24,175 bases of DNA from the NCBI GenBank assembly GCA_038214085.1, contig JBBQSF010000034.1:1-24175 (forward strand), given 5' to 3'. Every line of letters begins with the position of its first letter. Position 1 is the stretch's first letter. This DNA is from JBBQSF01 sp038214085. GTDB taxonomy: Bacteria; Bacteroidota; Bacteroidia; Bacteroidales; CG2-30-32-10. Made by a program: the position numbers and the translations under genes. Shown here one piece after another: positions 1-6,062 of this stretch. The notes below the pieces were generated by a model. The model searched no databases. It saw only the letters and a program-made list of their open reading frames with translations, and was not told where the DNA came from.

Positions 1-68
1 TTTCCTATTATTTTTGCTCTAAATCTCCGATCCCTCTCCCCCCCCCCCCCCAGCCCACCGCCCCCCGC
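1..68. other. C-rich low-complexity window edge
   Basis: This stretch carries a run of 14 C at 38-51, preceded by a pyrimidine-rich lead-in and followed by another C-rich block at 61-66. Nothing else in the window has this composition. It runs directly into the GC-rich 84 bp repeat. I see no coding sense in it. It could be a genuine homopolymer tract or a poorly resolved contig end. Confidence 0.6.
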
Positions 69-152
69 GCGGCGAGCGGCGCTTTTGTTTTGCCTTATTG
101 CACGCGACAGGAGTCGCGCACGAACCAGCTTTAACGCGCGCCATCCGGGGGG
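69..152. repeat. 84 bp GC-rich direct repeat, copy 1
   Basis: This segment is identical base for base, as far as I can read, to 1279-1362, in the same orientation and 1210 bp away. It is much richer in GC than its surroundings. It contains a short perfect hairpin, CGCGAC (103-108) with GTCGCG (113-118) around a 4-base loop. It lies just past the 3' end of the TPR gene, in the same relative place that copy 2 occupies behind the 76-residue gene. I find no plausible ORF in it. Positions 153-255, between this repeat and the TPR gene stop, hold nothing I can identify. Confidence 0.85.
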
Positions 153-255
153 CTATGGAATGCGCCTATTATGGGATCATATACCCGGCCGTTCATGCCA
201 ATAAGAAAAAAATAATCAAATTCACTATTTATTAGATTATTAATAATAGGCTAAT

Positions 256-969
256 TTAGTAACAATAATTAATATAAAACTGTTGGTCGTATGGTTTGTA
301 ATTTATTTCCAAAGCTTTCTTCATATCTTCGCATGCTCCAGTTTTATCTCCCATTGCTTTTTTTGCCTGTGATCTATTCCAATAAGCAATAGCATTATTA
401 GGTTCGTATTTAATAGCCATGTTTAAATCATTGATTGCTTTTTGGTATATAAAATTAGGAGTATCTAATAACTCATCACTAATAATTGAATCAGGGTACT
501 CCTTCCAAATTTTAGTAATTATAAGATTCGTGCTATCGGAATAAATCGCCTCCCACATTAAAGCTCTATTAATATATGCTCCAGCATATGTGCTATCAAT
601 TTCAATTGCTTTAGAATAATCCTTAAATACTTCTTTTGAATCTTTTGACAAATATGCTTTAGCCGTTCCTCTTTCACAGAAAATTTCCGCATTTATTAAA
701 CCTAATTGAATAGCCTTGTCGAAGTTAAATAATGCTTGGTCAGCAGTTTTGAACGACATTACAAAAATAAGTCCTTTGTAATAATAAGCTTCAGCATAAT
801 TGGAATCAATGGCAATAACTTTATTAAAATTACCATATGCTTCGCTATATTCTTTAGCGTTATAATTCTTTACACCATTGGCAAATAATATTTTAGCAGA
901 ATCAATCTGAGCAAATATTTTAGCAAAACAAAAAATCATAAGTATAAATGCAATTAATATTTTCCTCAT
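256..969 (-). CDS. Secreted tetratricopeptide-repeat protein
   Basis: This 237-residue protein begins with a hydrophobic signal peptide (about residues 1-20, ending AKIFAQ), so export to the periplasm or surface is likely. The rest is a string of TPR-like helical hairpins: residues about 23-58, 59-94, 95-128 and 129-165, then a clear TPR at about 171-205 containing the typical A-I-K-Y-x-P-N-N-A-I-A-Y-W-N-R pattern, and a partial one after it. TPR domains are protein-binding scaffolds; the partner cannot be read from sequence. The ATG at 967-969 is the natural start because the signal peptide follows at once. The gene lies 18 bp downstream of a headless fragment (988-1128) on the same strand and is followed by the GC-rich repeat. 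That position would suit a partner or immunity gene of a truncated effector, but this is inference. Confidence 0.8.
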   Translation of the reverse strand: MRKILIAFILMIFCFAKIFAQIDSAKILFANGVKNYNAKEYSEAYGNFNKVIAIDSNYAEAYYYKGLIFVMSFKTADQALFNFDKAIQLGLINAEIFCERGTAKAYLSKDSKEVFKDYSKAIEIDSTYAGAYINRALMWEAIYSDSTNLIITKIWKEYPDSIISDELLDTPNFIYQKAINDLNMAIKYEPNNAIAYWNRSQAKKAMGDKTGACEDMKKALEINYKPYDQQFYINYCY

Positions 970-987
970 TTATTTTAGGGTTTTAAA

Positions 988-1128
988 TTAGTTGCCCAAT
1001 TTGTAAATATTGTTAATCATTTTTTGAGTATCAGTAAATTCCAAAATACCATGTTTTGTTCGATTATCGGTTTGTTGAGTTAATCCATAACATCCTGCCC
1101 AATGTGACACCCATTCTCCTGCATGTAA
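988..1128 (-). pseudogene. 3' fragment of an unidentified gene, cut at the palindromic repeat
   Basis: On the minus strand the frame from 1128 to the stop at 988-990 reads 46 residues of ordinary protein-like sequence, starting LHAGEWVSHWAGCYGLTQQ and ending IYKLGN. It has no start codon: its first codon abuts the end of the palindromic repeat at 1129, and reading back into the repeat in this frame meets a stop at 1162-1164. The His plus later Gly-Cys spacing vaguely recalls small DUF5675 or YkuD-like domains, but I cannot confirm either. It looks like the tail of a larger gene whose 5' part was lost or never present. The intact TPR gene starts 18 bp further on. Confidence 0.5.
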
Positions 1129-1282
1129 CCCGCTCGCTCGGATTTGCAATCCGAGTGTATTTTAATTCCATTTATTAATCCATTTCAAATGTAATTATTT
1201 TGTTTATTTAATTGAGAAAAAAATTTGTGTAAATTCCAAATGCTTTTATACGAGCACTCGGATTGCAAATCCGAGCGAGCGG
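1129..1282. repeat. Palindromic MITE-like element, copy 1
   Basis: This 154 bp element has 28-29 bp terminal inverted repeats at 1129-1157 and 1255-1282. Each terminus is itself a palindrome: CTCGGATT pairs with AATCCGAG on the left, and CGGATT pairs with AATCCG on the right, next to GCTCGCTCGG / CCGAGCGAGC ends. The AT-rich centre carries no gene. A second copy lies at 1825-1979 in the same orientation and differs at only about five positions. Nested hairpin ends with no ORF fit a non-autonomous mobile element, or a REP-like repeat mobilised in trans by a Y1 (TnpA-REP) transposase. That assignment is inference. Its right end overlaps the GC-rich repeat by four bases. Confidence 0.8.
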
Positions 1283-1362
1283 CGAGCGGCGCTTTTGTTT
1301 TGCCTTATTGCACGCGACAGGAGTCGCGCACGAACCAGCTTTAACGCGCGCCATCCGGGGGG
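1279..1362. repeat. 84 bp GC-rich direct repeat, copy 2
   Basis: This copy is identical to 69-152. It is fused without a gap to the palindromic element at 1129-1282, so the two may be one composite repeat of about 234 bp (1129-1362). It contains the hairpin CGCGAC (1313-1318) / GTCGCG (1323-1328). It lies downstream of the 76-residue minus-strand gene. The remaining bases 1363-1420 show nothing I can identify. Confidence 0.85.
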
Positions 1363-1420
1363 TTTCATTTTATAACTGTTTTTTCTAATTTTATCGTGTG
1401 TTTTGCTGTGCAATATAACA

Positions 1421-1651
1421 CTACTTTAACCATGGGTAATTACTAAAATCATTTAATTCCTCCCAATCTTCAATTGGAACCCCATATTCTTCAAATGCTT
1501 GTTCTTTACAGATCTGTACACTTTTTTGAAAGTAGTCTTTTATTACTTTATAATTTTCACATATATATATAGCTGCTCCAACATTTGGAAAGTCTTCATC
1601 AATAATAAAAGTAAAGTTATTATTATAAGCAATATGTTTTTTAAATTCCAT
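1421..1651 (-). CDS. Small hypothetical protein, possible immunity-type partner
   Basis: This 76-residue protein has no signal peptide or membrane segment. It is acidic at the C terminus (E-E-Y-G-V-P-I-E-D-W-E-E-L) and contains the central stretch D-E-D-F-P-N-V-G-A-A-I-Y. I do not recognise a named family; small acidic cytosolic proteins next to effector tails are often immunity proteins. The ATG at 1649-1651 is the only sensible start; the preceding minus-strand gene tail stops at 1685, 33 bp upstream. There is no strong Shine-Dalgarno, as usual for this phylum. The pairing with that tail resembles the fragment-plus-TPR pairing 700 bp away. Confidence 0.6.
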   Translation of the reverse strand: MEFKKHIAYNNNFTFIIDEDFPNVGAAIYICENYKVIKDYFQKSVQICKEQAFEEYGVPIEDWEELNDFSNYPWLK

Positions 1652-1684
1652 AGCTTTGTCTTTATATGGGAGTTGATTAGTTCT

Positions 1685-1824
1685 TTACCATTTTTGATTT
1701 TTAAAGAAATGCAGGTGCTCGCCTTCGATAGCATCAATCCATTTTTTTCCATTAAACTTTTCAAGATGAAAATGAGGATCAAAACCGTGAGGTTTTTGAT
1801 TATTCATTCTAACCCTATTAAACC
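1685..1824 (-). pseudogene. 3' fragment of an unidentified gene, fused to repeat copy 2
   Basis: From the edge of the palindromic repeat to the stop at 1685-1687 the minus strand encodes a compact His- and aromatic-rich tail containing G-F-D-P-H-F-H-L-E-K-F-N-G and E-G-E-H-L-H-F-F-K-N-Q-K-W. The open frame continues back into the repeat to an ATG at 1867, so the first 14 codons of the nominal 60-residue ORF are repeat-derived. No continuation of the gene is visible beyond the repeat (after 1979). It is best read as the C-terminal remnant of a larger protein, possibly a toxin or other secreted effector tail. I do not recognise the family. Confidence 0.5.
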
Positions 1825-1979
1825 CCCGCTCGCTCGGATTTGAAATCCGAGTGTATTTTAATTCCATTTATTAATCCATTTCAAATGTAATTATTTTGTT
1901 TATTTAATTGAGAAGAAATTTTGTGTAAATTCCAAATGCTTTTATACGAGCACTCGGATTGCAAATCTGAGCGAGCGGG
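1825..1979. repeat. Palindromic MITE-like element, copy 2
   Basis: This 155 bp near-copy of 1129-1282 is in the same orientation. Its inverted ends are at 1825-1853 and 1951-1979, with one mismatch in each relative to the other copy and two differences in the AT-rich centre. The ends keep the nested hairpin design. Unlike copy 1 it has no GC-rich repeat attached. A perfect or near-perfect target-site duplication is not evident. Confidence 0.8.
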
Positions 1980-2004
1980 TAAATTTTATATAAAATTTTT
2001 ATTA

Positions 2005-2125
2005 TGCCCCGTCAATTCGAGTTTTTCTATCGTCGTTTCTCGATACCCGCATACATTTTTATAATTGATTAATATATAGGAGCGGAGTCGAAATGACGAT
2101 AGAAAAAGTATCGAGAATAGGGGCA
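2005..2125. repeat. Long interrupted inverted repeat (REP-like)
   Basis: Outer arms TGCCCC (2005-2010) and GGGGCA (2120-2125) enclose inner perfect arms TTTTTCTATCGTC (2022-2034) and GACGATAGAAAAA (2095-2107). A further complementary pair, CTCGATAC (2039-2046) and GTATCGAG (2108-2115), offers an alternative fold. The segment has no ORF and lies between the accessory zone and coaD. The motif containing GGAGTCGAAATGACGA resembles intergenic palindromic repeats I have seen in Bacteroidetes, but its family is not established here. Confidence 0.6.
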
Positions 2126-2182
2126 CAACAATTTCGTGTTTTAAAATTTAAACAACCTCTAATGAAGCGAAAATAAATTCAC

Positions 2183-2190
2183 TATCTTTG
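2183..2190 (+). promoter_or_regulatory. Putative coaD promoter, TAnnTTTG box
   Basis: TATCTTTG matches the Bacteroidetes -7 consensus TAnnTTTG and ends 18 bp before the coaD ATG at 2209. No convincing -33 TTG is visible at the usual distance. The box also contains the TTG at 2188 that an ORF finder could mistake for a start. Confidence 0.45.
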
Positions 2191-2208
2191 CTTTACAAAA
2201 CTAACAGT

Positions 2209-2670
2209 ATGCAACGTATCGCCGTTTTTCCCGGATCATTCGATCCCATTACACGAGGCCACGAATCGGTTATTGTTCGCGCTTTGCCATTGTTCGACAG
2301 CATTATTATTGCCATTGGCGAAAACTCTGAAAAAAAAAGCTATTTCACTCTTGAAAAAAGATTGGAATGGATCCAGAAAACTTTTGAAAAATTTCCGCAA
2401 ATCAGCGCTGCTTCTTATTCGGGATTGACTGTGGATTTCTGCAAAAAAGTAAATGCAACTTTTATTCTGCGAGGCTTGCGCACATCTGCCGATTTTGAAT
2501 TTGAACGCGGAATTGGCCAAATGAACAAAAACATTTCAGGAATTGAAACCGTGTTCCTGCTTTCGGAACCCGAACACACTTCGTTAAGTTCATCAATAAT
2601 TAGAGAAATTCATAAATACGGAGGCGATATTGCTTCTTTTGTTCCCGATGCTGTGGGCAATGCAAAATAA
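2209..2670 (+). CDS. coaD: Phosphopantetheine adenylyltransferase
   Basis: This enzyme catalyses the penultimate step of coenzyme A synthesis, transferring AMP from ATP to 4'-phosphopantetheine in the cytosol. The 153-residue product has the usual CoaD size. It opens with the nucleotidyltransferase signature P-G-S-F-D-P-I-T-R-G-H (T/HxGH motif, about residues 7-17) and ends with S-S-S-I-I-R-E, matching the family ISSTxVR motif. An R-G-L-R stretch in the middle is the usual substrate-binding segment. I chose ATG 2209 because the open frame upstream begins with TTG inside a promoter box, and the family starts directly at the beta strand M-Q-R-I-A-V-F-P-G. The next gene follows on the same strand with no terminator between them. 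Confidence 0.95.
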   Translation: MQRIAVFPGSFDPITRGHESVIVRALPLFDSIIIAIGENSEKKSYFTLEKRLEWIQKTFEKFPQISAASYSGLTVDFCKKVNATFILRGLRTSADFEFERGIGQMNKNISGIETVFLLSEPEHTSLSSSIIREIHKYGGDIASFVPDAVGNAK

Positions 2671-2708
2671 TAATGCATTTGCCACGTTATTTTTTACAAT
2701 ACCCTGCC

Positions 2709-4115
2709 ATGACATTCTGTAAAAAACTTTTTCTACTTCTTGCTTTAATTCCACTTTCAGTTTTTTCGCAAAAAACTACAATAACAGGTACTGCACCCGG
2801 CGCTCAGGGAAAAACAATACGTTTGGTTAAGTATTCTGATTTAATGACATATTCTGACACATGTATAGCCACAAGCACCATTGATAGCAAAGGTTCCTTT
2901 TCGATTTCGGTACCGCTTAAAGAAACCATTTTTTCATATCTTAAAATTGATTTTAATCGCGCACCAATTTATCTTGTTCCCGGAAAAAATTATCAGGTTA
3001 AAATTGATTCCATTGATTACGATGCTCCCGACGACAAAACAAATCCATACCTGAATCCTCCGGAGCTTAAATGCACTATTCTCTCCAATGATTCTAATGA
3101 ACTGAATAATGCGATTACCAAGTTCAATTCAGAATACGATACTTTTGTTGCCCAACATTTTATTTCAATTTCACGAAGCAGAGACAAAAAAAAGCTTGAC
3201 ACTTTTAAACTGAAAATTCAAAATTCGTACAAGAACATTAACGACGTTTACTTTACAAACATTGTTAAATACCGCTTTGCAGCGCTGGAATATACTACAC
3301 GGACCATTGGCGATAAAACGGTTTTGAAAAAATATTTTTCCGGACCGCCTGTACTATACGAAAACACAGCCTACATGGAGTTTTTTAATCAGTTTTTTGA
3401 TGGGTACATTACTGCTGAGTCAAAAAAAATCAAGTTCAAAGATCTGGACACCACTATTAACAAGCTCGTAAGCTATACTGCTTTACTGGATTCGCTTGGC
3501 AAAGACACTACTCTTAAAAATGAAGTAATTCGCGAACTTGCGCTTCTAAAGGCTCTTGGCGAACTTTACGACAATCCGCTTTTCAATAAATCTGCCGTTC
3601 TTAAAATTATTTCCGATCTGGCAACACAGACAAAATTTGCTGCACATAAAAATATTGCCGAAAATTATTTAAAAACATACACACGATTAGCCAAAGATGC
3701 CTTTGCTCCAGAGTTTATTTTAAGCAACTTCAGCAATGAGTCCTATACTTTATCGGAATTTAAAGGCCGCTATGTTTATCTGATTTTTTGGTCTACTTGG
3801 TGCATCCCCTGCATATCGGAAATTGCATTGCTCGAAAAAATGAAGGCAACCTACGGTACAAAAGTTGAATTTGTAGCCGTTTCGTGCGACAAACAGTTTA
3901 ATACTGCGTATTATTATTTGCAAAATAAAAAAAGCACTATTACAAATCTGTTTTGGGGAAACCAAGCCAGCCTTCTTGAAAGCTACAATGTAAAAACATT
4001 TCCGACCTATGTTCTTATTGGTCCTGATGGTAAAATTGTGGATTATCCCACCATTAAACCCAGCGTGAACCTTGACGCTTATCTTTCTTTTTTAACAGGA
4101 ATAAAATCGAAATAG
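2709..4115 (+). CDS. TlpA-like thioredoxin-fold secreted protein
   Basis: This is a periplasmic or lipid-layer disulfide oxidoreductase-like protein of 468 residues. From ATG 2709 it has a signal peptide (M-T-F-C-K-K-L-F then hydrophobic residues, ending S-V-F-S-Q). Next comes an N-terminal DUF4369-like beta domain (about 25-105), a long middle region without recognised motifs, and a C-terminal thioredoxin fold. The active site is W-C-I-P-C with the two cysteines at about 365 and 368, and K-T-F-P-T-Y provides the cis-Pro loop. This layout is the common Bacteroidetes TlpA/ResA-like arrangement; substrates are usually unknown. An alternative ATG at 2673, next to the coaD stop, would add 12 residues and spoil the signal peptide. 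Probably co-transcribed with coaD. Confidence 0.85.
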   Translation: MTFCKKLFLLLALIPLSVFSQKTTITGTAPGAQGKTIRLVKYSDLMTYSDTCIATSTIDSKGSFSISVPLKETIFSYLKIDFNRAPIYLVPGKNYQVKIDSIDYDAPDDKTNPYLNPPELKCTILSNDSNELNNAITKFNSEYDTFVAQHFISISRSRDKKKLDTFKLKIQNSYKNINDVYFTNIVKYRFAALEYTTRTIGDKTVLKKYFSGPPVLYENTAYMEFFNQFFDGYITAESKKIKFKDLDTTINKLVSYTALLDSLGKDTTLKNEVIRELALLKALGELYDNPLFNKSAVLKIISDLATQTKFAAHKNIAENYLKTYTRLAKDAFAPEFILSNFSNESYTLSEFKGRYVYLIFWSTWCIPCISEIALLEKMKATYGTKVEFVAVSCDKQFNTAYYYLQNKKSTITNLFWGNQASLLESYNVKTFPTYVLIGPDGKIVDYPTIKPSVNLDAYLSFLTGIKSK

Positions 4116-4155
4116 CAAACCTTCACTTTTTTAATAACTAAAGGTATTTCAACTT

Positions 4156-4338
4156 AGAAGTTGTTTAAAAATAAAACAAACGACAAAAATAGTGAAAATC
4201 AGTTTTTTCCCCTTCCGTGCCGATAGCTATCGGCAGCTATCGGAACTTAAGGGTGAATGATTTTCAATTACTTCCCTTTAGGGCTTAAGGGCAAAAAGTA
4301 ATTGAAAACACCGAAAAAATAATATTTAAACAACCTCT
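4156..4338. repeat. MITE-like element with short inverted ends and internal hairpins
   Basis: The ends at 4156-4172 and 4322-4338 are inverted copies matching at 15 of 17 positions (AGAAGTTGTTTAAAAAT versus the reverse of ATATTTAAACAACCTCT). Inside are the palindrome CCGATAGCTATCGG at 4220-4233, repeated in part just after, and a hairpin with 13-base perfect arms at 4261-4273 and 4296-4308. There is no ORF. The right-end sequence ATTTAAACAACCTCT recurs at 2146-2160, next to the other inverted repeat. The element fills most of the gap between two convergent genes. It could supply a bidirectional terminator by folding, but there is no U-tract. Confidence 0.6.
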
Positions 4339-4378
4339 GCACCTTCTCTATTGGAACCGTGATTATTTATTTTTCAAC

Positions 4379-4981
4379 TTATTTTATCTGATTAAAGGAA
4401 TTAATGGTTTCCACTATTGAAGCAAAGGAATTCTCGAGTGCTTTATTCACTTCTTGTTGCGACAACCACTCAACCTGAGTAATATTTTCTTCAGTTTGTG
4501 GTATAGGATTTTTGGTATCGCTGGTTTTCATCACATACCAGTATGTGGTTTTTAAAACACGTTCATCGTTAAGAATGTACGTATGCAAAGTGCAGGGCAA
4601 ATCGCATGAAATTTTGAGGCCTGAAATTCCACATTCTTCATTCACTTCGCGCAAAGCAGCGTGGGGAATCTTTTCGCCATCCTCCACTTTCCCCTTAGGT
4701 AAATCCCATTTACCATTACGGAAAATAAATAAAATCTGATTTTTGTCATTCAACACCAAACCGCCAGCAGCTTTAATTGATCTGAAATTTTTTAGAATTT
4801 TTTTAGGATTTCCAATAATATGAAGGGTTTCATAATCCTCACATTTTTCAAAAGATAAAATTTCCAACATCATGGCTTTCTTTTCTGAAAAGTCAATTAC
4901 TTTGCAGAAGCCACTAGGAATAGGAAGACTTTCTCTTTTGCCAATAAAAATTGATTTGTTGTTTATAAAAACTTTATACAT
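4379..4981 (-). CDS. Nudix hydrolase
   Basis: This gene encodes a cytosolic hydrolase of a nucleoside-diphosphate-linked substrate; the exact substrate cannot be predicted. It has 200 residues from the chosen ATG. The Nudix box is complete: G-K-V-E-D-G-E-K-I-P-H-A-A-L-R-E-V-N-E-E, followed by C-G-I (about residues 97-119), matching Gx5Ex7REUxEExGU with all metal-binding glutamates. About 70 residues precede the Nudix fold, a Bacteroidetes-type N-terminal extension with no known motif. I chose the ATG at 4979-4981 (M-Y-K-V-F); an ATG three codons upstream (4988-4990) is also open but would overlap the pyrE start codon. It is divergent from pyrE, with only 7 bp between the two start codons. Confidence 0.9.
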   Translation of the reverse strand: MYKVFINNKSIFIGKRESLPIPSGFCKVIDFSEKKAMMLEILSFEKCEDYETLHIIGNPKKILKNFRSIKAAGGLVLNDKNQILFIFRNGKWDLPKGKVEDGEKIPHAALREVNEECGISGLKISCDLPCTLHTYILNDERVLKTTYWYVMKTSDTKNPIPQTEENITQVEWLSQQEVNKALENSFASIVETINSFNQIK

Positions 4982-4984
4982 TTG
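4955..4984 (+). promoter_or_regulatory. Putative pyrE promoter inside the Nudix gene start
   Basis: TTTG at 4955-4958, an 18 bp spacer and TACATTTG at 4977-4984 match the Bacteroidetes -33 / -7 consensus (TTTG, TAnnTTTG). The -7 box covers the start codon of the divergent Nudix gene, and the -33 box lies within its coding region. Only 4 bp separate the -7 box from the pyrE ATG, so the transcript would be leaderless or nearly so. Confidence 0.6.
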
Positions 4985-4988
4985 CAAC

Positions 4989-5630
4989 ATGAAGTTAAGT
5001 AAAGAATCCGCACTAAAGGTAGCAGAATTTTTATTGCAAATTAAAGCAATAAAACTCGAAGTTAAAAAGCCTTTTACCTGGGCTTCGGGATGGAAATCGC
5101 CGATTTACTGCGATAACCGCAAAACGTTGTCGTATCCTAAGATTCGAACCTATCTCCGGCAGCAGTTTGTACGAGTTATTACTGATGAATTTGGCATACC
5201 CGATGTTATTGCAGGTGTTGCTACAGGAGGAATTCCTTTAGGAGTTCTAGTTGCACAGGACATGGGATTGCCTTTTGTTTACATCCGCTCATCGGAAAAA
5301 GCGCATGGCCTCGAAAATAAAATTGAAGGTGTTGTTGAAAAAGGGCAATCCGTTGTTGTTGTTGAAGATTTAATTTCAACAGGTGGCAGCAGCCTAAATG
5401 CTGTGGATGCATTGCGCGCTGCGGGATGTAAAGTTAAAGGCATGGCTGCAATATTTACTTATGGCTTTGCTGTTGCTGATGAAGCTTTCGAAAAATCAAA
5501 TTGCCCAGTGGTTACTTTGAGCAATTATGATTCGCTTTTAAAGCAAGCTGTTGAAAATTCATATATCCTTGAAAAAGATCTGGATCTTCTGGCTCAATGG
5601 CGTCAGGCTCCTTCGGAATGGGGAAAATAA
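4989..5630 (+). CDS. pyrE: Orotate phosphoribosyltransferase
   Basis: This enzyme converts orotate and PRPP to orotidine 5'-phosphate in de novo pyrimidine synthesis. The 213-residue product has the usual family length. The N-terminal substrate segment F-T-W-A-S-G-W-K-S-P-I-Y-C-D-N-R is present, and the PRPP-binding loop V-V-V-V-E-D-L-I-S-T-G-G-S-S lies at about residues 121-134 with both acidic residues intact. ATG 4989 is chosen because M-K-L-S-K-E-S-A is the normal start; the open frame upstream runs antisense through the Nudix gene. The upstream promoter is unusually close. The SRPBCC gene follows 27 bp downstream on the same strand. Confidence 0.95.
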   Translation: MKLSKESALKVAEFLLQIKAIKLEVKKPFTWASGWKSPIYCDNRKTLSYPKIRTYLRQQFVRVITDEFGIPDVIAGVATGGIPLGVLVAQDMGLPFVYIRSSEKAHGLENKIEGVVEKGQSVVVVEDLISTGGSSLNAVDALRAAGCKVKGMAAIFTYGFAVADEAFEKSNCPVVTLSNYDSLLKQAVENSYILEKDLDLLAQWRQAPSEWGK

Positions 5631-5657
5631 AATAATTTTTTTATTAGCTAAACTGCA

Positions 5658-6062
5658 ATGACCGAAATAAATAGCAATGTTGAACAAATAAATAATTCTG
5701 CCGAAATTATATATGCATTTCTGAGCAATTTGAATAATTTCAAAGAATTAATGCCTGAGCAGATTGAAAACTGGAAATCAACAGAAGACACATGCTCTTT
5801 CCGTATTAAAAATATGGCTGATCTTTCGCTGAAGTTAACTCAAAAAATTCCTTACAATTTAATCGTGCTTTCGCCCGAAGGAAAAACTCCATTTACCTTT
5901 GAACTGACTTGTTCGCTTGAACAAATAAGCGATTTAAAAACAAATGCAGTAATTAATTTTAAAGCAGACTTAAACGCAATGATGCTTATGCTTGCCAAAT
6001 CACCTTTACAGAACTTTGTTAATGCTTTGGCAATGCGTTTAAAAAAGAAATTCGACAATTAA
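5658..6062 (+). CDS. SRPBCC (START-like) family protein
   Basis: This 134-residue cytosolic protein has no signal peptide. The pattern E-I-Y-A-F-L-S-N-L-N-N-F-K-E-L-M-P near the N terminus, alternating beta strands, and a long C-terminal helix ending in L-K-K-K-F fit the START/Bet v1-like (SRPBCC) fold, which forms a cavity for a hydrophobic ligand. The ligand is unknown. A gene of this type next to pyrE is, as I recall, common in Bacteroidetes genomes. It probably shares the pyrE transcript. Its stop codon overlaps the convergent birA stop codon (6059-6062). Confidence 0.7.
   Translation: MTEINSNVEQINNSAEIIYAFLSNLNNFKELMPEQIENWKSTEDTCSFRIKNMADLSLKLTQKIPYNLIVLSPEGKTPFTFELTCSLEQISDLKTNAVINFKADLNAMMLMLAKSPLQNFVNALAMRLKKKFDN

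Noticed and set aside
69..152. Possible short peptide encoded by the GC-rich repeat
   Set aside because: Frames are open only because of GC richness; there is no start context, and the product is composed of Arg, Ala and Lys with no recognisable pattern.
1543..1782. 79-codon minus-strand ORF overlapping the 76-codon gene and the second gene tail
   Set aside because: It is a frame-shifted shadow across both genes, with AT-rich low-complexity residues.
2188..2208. Upstream TTG start for coaD
   Set aside because: The TTG sits inside the TAnnTTTG promoter box, and the family begins at the ATG at 2209.
4220..4233. Palindrome CCGATAGCTATCGG as a transcription-factor operator
   Set aside because: It lies between convergent genes and within a hairpin-rich element with inverted ends, so a repeat origin is more likely.
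4872..4988. N-terminal extension of pyrE in an open frame
   Set aside because: It runs antisense through the Nudix coding region and would precede the conserved PyrE start; the promoter box lies downstream of it.
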